Positions 6,528 through 11,161 of a stretch of 11,161 nt of DNA are shown in pieces. The stretch's first letter is position 1. Each line of letters starts with the position of its first letter. A program made the translations under genes and the position numbers. The notes beneath the pieces were generated by a model. It saw only the letters and a program-made list of their open reading frames with translations, ran no database searches and was not told the origin of the DNA. The stretch comes from Promicromonosporaceae bacterium (GTDB taxonomy: Bacteria; Actinomycetota; Actinomycetes; Actinomycetales; Cellulomonadaceae), in contig WQZL01000072.1 in the NCBI GenBank assembly GCA_009780755.1, forward strand, positions 1-11,161. Direction: 5' to 3'.

Positions 6528-7407
6528 CTTTCTTTCGAGCGATCGCCATTCGGGGGCGACCGGTGAGATCGTCGCCGGTGGTGGCCGGGGCGAAGACGCC
6601 GGTCGCGTCAACCAGCGCGCGAACCGTTTCGGCCTGCACTTCGGCGTGTTCCATCACAAATAGCCCACCGGGTTTGAGTAGGCGTACGGCGGTGGCGAGT
6701 ACCGCGTGCGGCACGGCTAGCCCGTCTAATCCCCCGCCATATAACGCCAGGTCCGGGTCGTGGTCGCGAACCTCAGGGTCTATGGGTACTGCATCCGGCG
6801 GAATGTATGGCGGGTTCGATACCACGATGTCAACGAGACCAGCCAAATCAGCCAGCAGCCCCAGATCGCGAACATCGCCCTGTTCGATGCGCATGGTCAG
6901 TGACCCAACGGCCCCGTTGTTGTGAGCGGTCAGCGCAACCGCCGCCGGGGAGGCGTCTACCGCGACTACCCGCGATTCTGGCACTTCGGTGTCAACGGAC
7001 AGCGCGATTCCGCCAGCCCCGCAACACAGGTCTACAACCAGCGGCTCGCGCCCCTCGGCCGCCAGGCGAATCGCCTCATCGATAGCGGCCTGCGCGACCA
7101 GCTCGCTTTCGGGGCGGGGCACGAATACGCCCGGCTCAACACGCAAGGTCAGATAGCGAAACACCGTATAGCCAACGATGTGTTGCAGCGGCTCTCGGAG
7201 CCGACGCCGATCTACCAGGCCCGCGAACGTCTCGATGAATCCCTCGGGCACAAGCGGGGACATCACCAAATCGAGGCGAGGCAAACCGAGCGCATAGGCG
7301 GCCAGCTCCAGCGCATCATGCCGCGGGGAGCCAACCCCGGCTTCGGCAAGCACCCGAGCGGCGGAGTCAACCAGCTCGCGCATTGTGGGCACGCTTGTGA
7401 CCGTCAC
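6508..7407 (-). CDS. prmC: Release-factor glutamine methyltransferase PrmC (HemK)
   Basis: 299 residues. The S-adenosylmethionine site reads VVDLCCGAGGIAL (about 124–136) and the signature SNPPYIP is at 197–203, whose Asn-Pro-Pro-Tyr holds the target glutamine. The N-terminal helical part contains REPLQHIVGY and FVPRPESE, typical of PrmC. It methylates the GGQ glutamine of release factors; its partner RF1 is encoded immediately upstream. The GTG at 7407 follows the prfA stop by four bases with GGAGGG at about 7416–7421, so translation is probably coupled; the ATG at 7383 lacks a ribosome-binding site. The last 20 bp overlap the oppositely directed ATPase gene. In most actinobacteria sua5 would come next; it does not here. 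Confidence 0.95.
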   Translation of the reverse strand: MTVTSVPTMRELVDSAARVLAEAGVGSPRHDALELAAYALGLPRLDLVMSPLVPEGFIETFAGLVDRRRLREPLQHIVGYTVFRYLTLRVEPGVFVPRPESELVAQAAIDEAIRLAAEGREPLVVDLCCGAGGIALSVDTEVPESRVVAVDASPAAVALTAHNNGAVGSLTMRIEQGDVRDLGLLADLAGLVDIVVSNPPYIPPDAVPIDPEVRDHDPDLALYGGGLDGLAVPHAVLATAVRLLKPGGLFVMEHAEVQAETVRALVDATGVFAPATTGDDLTGRPRMAIARKKAKGQGS

Positions 7408-7411
7408 GTCC

Positions 7412-8500
7412 CTACCCTCCCGTCGAAGCTAACCGGGCAGCCTCGTCGGCTTCGATGGCCGAGACAATTACCGCATCTAGGTCGCCTTCTAGCACCGCGG
7501 CCAGGTTGTATGCCTTAAAGCCCGTGCGGTGATCGGCGATGCGGTTTTCGGGGAAGTTGTAGGTGCGGATGCGCTCGGAGCGGTCAAGGGTGCGAATCTG
7601 CGAGCGGCGCAGATCGGCGGCCTCGGCGGCGGCGGCCTCCTGCTGGGCCGCGAGCAGCCGCGCCCTAAGCACCCGCATCGCCTGCTCGCGGTTCTGCAAC
7701 TGCGACTTCTCGTTTTGCATCGAAACCACGATGCCTGTTGGCTTGTGCGTGATCCGTACCGCCGAGTCGGTGGTGTTCACCGATTGCCCGCCCGGCCCAG
7801 AGGAGCGGTAGACGTCGATTTTCAGGTCGTTCGGGTCGATCTCGACCTCTCCCGGATCGTCCACCTCAGGGAACACGAGTACGCCCGCCGCTGATGTGTG
7901 AATACGGCCCTGTGTTTCCGTGACCGGCACCCGCTGTACCCGGTGAACGCCACCCTCATACTTCAGGTGCGCCCATACGCCGTCTGCCGGATCGTCTATC
8001 GCCTTCGCCTTGATCGCCACCTGGGCGTCCTTTATGCCGCCCAGATCCGTCTCGGTGGATTCGAGTACCTGCGCCGACCAACCCTTACGTTCGGCGTAGC
8101 GCAGGTACATGCGCATCAGGTCGCCCGCGAACAGCGCAGATTCCTCCCCGCCCGCGCCCGCCTTAATCTCCATAATCACATCGCGACCATCATCTGGGTC
8201 GCGCGGGATGAGTACCTGTCGCAAGGTTTCGGCGGCCTCGGCTGCACTCGCTTGCAGCGCAGGAAGCTCGGCGGCGAACTCGGCATCCAGTTCGGCCATC
8301 TCGGCGGCGGCGGCGGCGTCATCGCGAGCGGCCTCCCAGGCGCGGTAGGCGGCCACAACCTGCCTAAGTTCGGCATACCGACGCCCCAGGCGCCGGGCGC
8401 GGCCCGCATCAGCGTGCACTGCGGGGTCGGCCAGAGCGCGCTCGATCTCGGCGTGTTCGTCAAGCAGCGGTCGGGCTGCACCAAAGGGATCGCTGGTCAT
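7412..8500 (-). CDS. prfA: Peptide chain release factor 1 (RF1)
   Basis: 362 residues, the normal length. The codon-recognition tripeptide is PVT (192–194), the PxT form that defines RF1 (UAA/UAG) as opposed to the SPF of RF2, in the context HRVQRVPVTETQGRIHTSAAG. The peptidyl-tRNA hydrolysis motif GGQ is at 237–239 in SSGPGGQSVNT. The ATG at 8500 is preferred: it has GAGG five bases upstream and gives the family length, whereas the in-frame GTG at 8515 lies at the edge of a repeat. The gene is followed by prmC with a four-base gap and preceded by rpmE. Its leader contains a complete family-1 palindromic repeat ending 15 bp before the start codon. Notably the gene itself ends in TAG, a codon that RF1 alone reads. 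Confidence 0.97.
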   Translation of the reverse strand: MTSDPFGAARPLLDEHAEIERALADPAVHADAGRARRLGRRYAELRQVVAAYRAWEAARDDAAAAAEMAELDAEFAAELPALQASAAEAAETLRQVLIPRDPDDGRDVIMEIKAGAGGEESALFAGDLMRMYLRYAERKGWSAQVLESTETDLGGIKDAQVAIKAKAIDDPADGVWAHLKYEGGVHRVQRVPVTETQGRIHTSAAGVLVFPEVDDPGEVEIDPNDLKIDVYRSSGPGGQSVNTTDSAVRITHKPTGIVVSMQNEKSQLQNREQAMRVLRARLLAAQQEAAAAEAADLRRSQIRTLDRSERIRTYNFPENRIADHRTGFKAYNLAAVLEGDLDAVIVSAIEADEAARLASTGG

Positions 8501-8514
8501 GATGCCTCGAATCA

Positions 8515-8590
8515 CGTCCTCCTGCGCGCAGTCGCAGGAGCTAGGCGGAAGTCTAGGTTCTGCGACTCACTGCGTTCGCGCAGAATGACG
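8515..8590 (-). repeat. Family-1 palindromic repeat, complete copy, in the prfA leader
   Basis: A 76-bp element with terminal inverted repeats: CGTCATTCTGCGCG at one end (8590–8577 on the minus strand) and CGTCCTCCTGCGCG at the other (8515–8528 on the plus strand), 12 of 14 matching. Inside are two stems: CTCCTGCG/CGCAGGAG at 8519–8540 and TCTGCG/CGCAGA at 8559–8584. No target duplication is obvious. The transcript should fold into hairpins just before the prfA ribosome-binding site. Confidence 0.8.
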
Positions 8591-8608
8591 GGTGGGTAGA
8601 TACGAACG

Positions 8609-8687
8609 CGCCGACAGTTCGACGAGTCTTTCACACTGCCCCTGGAGAGGTTGTGGCGACTCAGCCGAACCGTCGGCGTGTCAGGGG
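8609..8687 (-). other. Structured intergenic region between rpmE and prfA with pseudoknot-like pairing
   Basis: Arms 8609–8621 and 8666–8678 pair at 12 of 13 positions. Arms 8639–8644 (CCCCTG) and 8682–8687 (CAGGGG) pair perfectly and interleave with the first pair, giving pseudoknot topology. A local hairpin (GCCGA/TCGGC, 8664–8677) competes with the long arm. There is no T-run, so it is not a standard intrinsic terminator. Confidence 0.5.
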
Positions 8688-8689
8688 TG

Positions 8690-8908
8690 CTACTTCTTGC
8701 CGTCCTTCTTGGCGTAACGCGCCTGGAAGCGGGCCACGCGACCACCGGTGTCGAGAATCTTCTGCTTGCCCGTGTAGAACGGGTGGCAGGCGCTGCAAAC
8801 CTCTACGCCAACGGTGCCCTTCTTCTCGGTACTCCGAGTGATGAAGGTGTTGCCGCAGGTGCAGGTGAACTGCGTGGGGACGTAATCGGGGTGGATACCG
8901 GGCTTCAT
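8690..8908 (-). CDS. rpmE: 50S ribosomal protein L31, zinc-binding (C+) type
   Basis: 72 residues starting MKPGIHPDY, with the conserved FYTGKQKILDTGGRVARF block and a Lys-rich end. Cysteines 16, 18, 38 and 41 (CTC and CSAC) form the zinc site of the C+ paralogue, so this is the zinc-requiring form and not the zinc-free version induced in starvation. The ATG at 8908 has AAGGAG four bases upstream; the frame continues to an ATG at 9010, but that extension does not look like L31. The protein sits at the 50S central protuberance. In most actinobacteria rpmE directly follows rho; here a glycosyltransferase gene and a palindrome separate them, so rpmE probably needs its own promoter. Confidence 0.97.
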   Translation of the reverse strand: MKPGIHPDYVPTQFTCTCGNTFITRSTEKKGTVGVEVCSACHPFYTGKQKILDTGGRVARFQARYAKKDGKK

Positions 8909-8912
8909 AATG

Positions 8913-8918
8913 CTCCTT
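8913..8918 (-). promoter_or_regulatory. Shine–Dalgarno sequence of rpmE
   Basis: AAGGAG lies four bases before ATG 8908 and decides between this start and the upstream ATG at 9010. Confidence 0.85.
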
Positions 8919-8980
8919 GGGTAACGGATGCTGGGTCGCCCCGCCGAATCGCGGGCCGTGAACCAGCAAGCCAACGGGCC

Positions 8981-9010
8981 ATTGTGCCAGAAATGAATGC
9001 TTCCGCACAA
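8981..9010 (-). promoter_or_regulatory. Possible rpmE promoter
   Basis: On the minus strand TTGTGC (9010–9005) and CACAAT (8986–8981) are 18 bp apart, with TGG just before the -10 element. The -10 matches TATAAT at four of six positions. A leader of about 65 bases would follow, containing a small hairpin (CCCGC/GCGGG at 8940–8955). The match is modest; the call rests partly on the need for a promoter after the insertion upstream. Confidence 0.3.
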
Positions 9011-9030
9011 CCGCCAATGCTGCCAATCGT

Positions 9031-9106
9031 GAGATCGTCATTTTGGGGCGAAATCGTCGGTTTCCGCATGCGCAAATCGACGATCTCAGCTCAATTTGAC
9101 GATCTC
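9031..9106. repeat. 76-bp imperfect palindrome at the 3' end of the glycosyltransferase gene
   Basis: The inner 38 bp (9050–9087) is a near palindrome centred on CGCATGCG, matching at 16 of 19 positions. Outer arms GAGATCGTCA (9031–9040) and TGACGATCTC (9097–9106) pair perfectly. GAGATCGTC or its complement thus occurs three times exactly and once with one mismatch. The stop codon and last residues of the glycosyltransferase lie inside it. No T-run follows in the direction of transcription. Confidence 0.8.
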
Positions 9107-10401
9107 GCTCGGCTTTGTAGCGTCGAACGGTAGGTGGCTTCTACCTGTTCGCCGATGATATGCACGTCGAAACGTTGGGCTGCCTTACGTTGAGCGGCGA
9201 CGATTGTCGCCCGGACGGCGGAATCGCTCAGGTCGGTGAGGCTGTGGCGAAGTGCCGTCGTGAAGGTTGCCGTGTCGGCGGGGTTTACCAGTTGGGGTTC
9301 TAGGCCGCGCATTACTGTGCGGTAGCCGGGATTGTCTCCGGCGAGTACCACGCCGTTGGCGGCGGCCAGCGCCTCAACCACGGAGATGCCGAAACTCTCC
9401 CCGCCCGTGGAGGGCAGAGCGATCACGTCGGCGCCTTGGAGCAGCTCGGCCTTGTCCTCTTCGGCGATGAAGCCAGGGAAGGAGAGGCGGTCGGCGATGC
9501 CAAGCCGTTCCCCCAGGGCTTGCAGATCGCTTAGCAACGGTCCATGACCGGCGATGCTCGCTCGCCACGCAAGCTTCGGCGTTTCCTCATGCAAGCGACC
9601 AAGCGCCGCAACGAGTTCACGCGGCCCCTTGCGGGCGACGAGGCGACCGAGGAAGACGATGTGGGGAATCCCTGCCGCGTCGTTCTGCGTGGCGCGAGCG
9701 CCAGCGAGCGCGGTCGCAGAATCTAGGCCCGACTCTGGATCCTGCGACTCTCTGCGTTCGCGCAGGATGACGTGGTCGGTAGCGGGAACGAACTGAGCGG
9801 TATCTACCGGGTTGCCAACCACCTTCGTATCGATGCCGAAGGCCGAGCGGGCGAAATCCTGTGCAGCCTCGCTGACGGCCAAGAAGTTGTTGAAGAGGAG
9901 CAGGCGGCGACGCTCGATCAGCCCAAGTGCCCTAGCCCCGATGGCGACAAGCCGCGACTGGGGGTAAATGTGGAAGGTGCCTACGATGGCGGTTCGGCCC
10001 TGCCCGCGCCGCCGCTGCGACCTCACGCCAGCGGCGGCCTGGACTACTCGCCCGGCCAGCAGCGGCGAGTAGGGCATCTGCACATGCAGCACGTCCAGGT
10101 CCAGTTCCGCGATCAGCGCATGCGCCGCCTTCTTCGAGACCGGGCGAGGCGTGCCGAGCGTGTTGCCGTTGAATTTCACCTTCACCGTGCGGCTGATGAC
10201 GTGCAAGTTGAGCAGGTCGGTGCGCTCGGTGGACGCGGTGATGTAGTGGACGGTGTGACCACGCTCGGCGAGCCAGGCGCCGAGCGTGAGTACGTACTGC
10301 TGCACCCCGTCGGGGCGGTCCAGCGAGTCGTCAATGAGCAGGCCGATGGTTAGGGGGCGGGTGGTTTCGACAGGCTCAACCACCGAAAGCGGGTCAACCA
10401 T
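9091..10401 (-). CDS. GT4-family glycosyltransferase carrying two repeat-derived peptide segments
   Basis: 436 residues, GT-B fold, no membrane segment. The N-terminal domain starts TIGLLIDDSLDRPDGVQQYV (about 17–36) with HVQMPYSP and GTFHIYPQSRL; the C-terminal domain starts HIVFLGRLVARKG (246–258) and has the retaining-GT4 motif E334-SFGISVV-E342. The likely role is adding a nucleotide-sugar residue to a lipid or envelope glycan; donor and acceptor are unknown, though PimA-like enzymes share the fold. The ATG at 10401 is five bases after the rho stop, with only a weak ribosome-binding site. Residues 6–14 (SVVEPVETT) are encoded by a family-2 repeat, and about 33 residues at 210–242 by a family-1 repeat sitting between the two domains. 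The gene is foreign to the usual rho–rpmE order. Confidence 0.88.
   Translation of the reverse strand: MVDPLSVVEPVETTRPLTIGLLIDDSLDRPDGVQQYVLTLGAWLAERGHTVHYITASTERTDLLNLHVISRTVKVKFNGNTLGTPRPVSKKAAHALIAELDLDVLHVQMPYSPLLAGRVVQAAAGVRSQRRRGQGRTAIVGTFHIYPQSRLVAIGARALGLIERRRLLLFNNFLAVSEAAQDFARSAFGIDTKVVGNPVDTAQFVPATDHVILRERRESQDPESGLDSATALAGARATQNDAAGIPHIVFLGRLVARKGPRELVAALGRLHEETPKLAWRASIAGHGPLLSDLQALGERLGIADRLSFPGFIAEEDKAELLQGADVIALPSTGGESFGISVVEALAAANGVVLAGDNPGYRTVMRGLEPQLVNPADTATFTTALRHSLTDLSDSAVRATIVAAQRKAAQRFDVHIIGEQVEATYRSTLQSRARSSN
9678..9772 (-). repeat. Family-1 palindromic repeat inserted in frame in the glycosyltransferase gene
   Basis: A 95-bp element with ends CGTCATCCTGCGCG (9772–9759, minus strand) and CGTCGTTCTGCGTG (9678–9691, plus strand), matching at 11 of 14. 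It contains the module GCGAGCGCCAGCGAGCG at 9694–9710. It is translated as residues 210–242 of the glycosyltransferase (HVILRERRESQ… to …RATQNDAA) without a stop. No clear target duplication is seen. Confidence 0.85.
10360..10384 (-). repeat. Family-2 palindromic repeat (short form) at the start of the glycosyltransferase gene
   Basis: Perfect 7-bp inverted repeats GGTGGTT (10360–10366) and AACCACC (10378–10384) enclose 11 bases. On the minus strand it contains GGTTGAG and TGTCGAAACC, the same ends as the long copy at 3496–3531. It codes for SVVEPVETT and may hinder ribosome loading by folding just after the start codon. Confidence 0.75.
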
Positions 10402-10406
10402 TGAAG

Positions 10407-11161
10407 CTAGATGGTCTCGCCGGCCAATTCGTCGCTGAGACTGCTCGGGGTGGTCTTTTGGACGTGAAGCAGGAACTCGACGTTCGTCTTGGTCTTCTTG
10501 AGCTGACCGAGCAGCAGGTCGGCGCCCGCCTGCGAGTCCAACCCGCCAAAGAGGCGACGCAGCTTGTAGATGATCTGTAGCTCGTCGCGCGAAAGCAAAA
10601 TCTCCTCGCGACGCGTGCCTGAGGCGTTGACGTCGATGGCCGGGAAGATGCGCTTTTCGGCCAGCTGACGTGAGAGGCGCAGCTCCATGTTGCCGGTGCC
10701 CTTGAACTCCTCGAAGATAACCTCATCCATCTTGGAGCCGGTTTCGATGAGCGCGGTGGCCAAAATGGTCAGCGAGCCGCCGTTTTCGATGTTTCGGGCG
10801 GCACCGAAGAACTTCTTCGGCGGGTACAGCGCCGCGGCGTCCACACCACCGGAGAGGATGCGACCCGATGCCGGGGCGGCTAGGTTGTAGGCCCGACCCA
10901 GGCGGGTGATACCGTCGAGCAGCACCACCACATCGCGGCCCAGTTCCACCAGGCGGCGAGCACGCTCGATGGCGAGTTCGGCAACGATGGCGTGGTCGGA
11001 GGCCGGGCGGTCGAAGGTGGAGGAAATGACCTCACCCTTGACTGAGCGCTCGAAGTCGGTGACCTCTTCAGGTCGCTCGTCTACGAGTACCACCATCAGG
11101 TGTACCTCGGGGTTGTTCGTGGCGATTGCGTTGGCAATCTGCTGCATGATGATCGTCTTAC
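10407..11161 (-). CDS. rho: Transcription termination factor Rho, C-terminal ATPase part (5' end outside window)
   Basis: The visible frame starts at the end of Walker A (GKTIIMQQ, first bases at 11161) and runs to TAG at 10407. It carries VVLVDERPEEVTDF, the Q-loop FERSVKGEV, Walker B VVLLDGITRLGRAYN, the R-loop region LSGGVDAAALYPPKKFFGAA with ENGGSLTILATAL, and FKGTGNMELRLSRQLAEKR with the arginine finger region. This is the RecA-like motor of the hexameric helicase that pulls RNA and ends transcription. The N-terminal RNA-binding domain, which in actinobacteria often has a long insertion, is not in the window. A glycosyltransferase gene starts five bases after the stop, so the two may be co-transcribed. 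Confidence 0.97.
   Translation of the reverse strand, partial: KTIIMQQIANAIATNNPEVHLMVVLVDERPEEVTDFERSVKGEVISSTFDRPASDHAIVAELAIERARRLVELGRDVVVLLDGITRLGRAYNLAAPASGRILSGGVDAAALYPPKKFFGAARNIENGGSLTILATALIETGSKMDEVIFEEFKGTGNMELRLSRQLAEKRIFPAIDVNASGTRREEILLSRDELQIIYKLRRLFGGLDSQAGADLLLGQLKKTKTNVEFLLHVQKTTPSSLSDELAGETI

Noticed and set aside
8501..8515. GTG at 8515 as the prfA start
   Set aside because: It lies at the edge of the repeat with the GGAGGA only one base away, whereas ATG 8500 has a properly spaced GAGG and gives the normal RF1 length.
8909..9010. Longer L31 starting at ATG 9010
   Set aside because: The extra 34 residues do not resemble L31, and a strong AAGGAG precedes the internal ATG at 8908.
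9678..9772. Intron or intein in the glycosyltransferase
   Set aside because: The insert is too short, lacks splice or intein motifs, and matches the terminal inverted repeats of copies found elsewhere in the window.

Overview
This is a window from a high-GC Gram-positive bacterium, almost certainly an actinobacterium. The basis is the gene order rho – rpmE – prfA – prmC – wecA – atpI-like (the order of Rv1297–Rv1303 in Mycobacterium tuberculosis), frequent GTG starts, GTGA/ATGA gene overlaps, and a RecQ helicase fused to a phosphoribosyltransferase domain. The genus cannot be named from the sequence alone.

Layout, left to right. On the plus strand at 2–3472: the 3' part of a RecQ-type helicase–phosphoribosyltransferase fusion; overlapping it by ATGA, a BEM46/ABHD13-like alpha/beta hydrolase broken by a one-base frameshift; then a compact MazE/MazF-type toxin–antitoxin pair with its own palindromic operator and probably a leaderless promoter. 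On the minus strand at 3522–5083: an AtpI-like membrane protein and WecA. On the plus strand at 5271–6527: a lone AAA/DUF4143 ATPase standing where most actinobacteria have sua5. On the minus strand at 6508–11161: prmC, prfA, rpmE, a GT4 glycosyltransferase, and the 3' two thirds of rho, cut by the window edge at the Walker A lysine.

The housekeeping genes serve translation termination (RF1 and its methylase PrmC), the ribosome (L31), transcription termination (Rho) and cell-envelope polyprenyl-phosphate sugar priming (WecA). The conserved cluster is interrupted three times: a glycosyltransferase between rho and rpmE, an ATPase in place of sua5, and mazEF/recQ where atpB should follow the AtpI-like gene.

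The most unusual aspect is a set of short palindromic repeats placed in and between these genes. Family 1 has terminal inverted repeats of the form CGTCRTYCTGCGYG. One copy is read through in frame inside the glycosyltransferase, one lies in the prfA leader, and a half copy sits in the RecQ linker. Family 2 has ends GGTTGAG / TGTCGAAACC. One copy supplies the stop codon of the AtpI-like gene and one codes for residues 6–14 of the glycosyltransferase. A 17-base module is identical between the two families. A separate 76-bp palindrome covers the 3' end of the glycosyltransferase gene. Three of these repeats lie at junctions where the ancestral gene order is broken. I see no CRISPR array, tRNA, rRNA or transposase gene, and no gene-free stretch over 300 bases.
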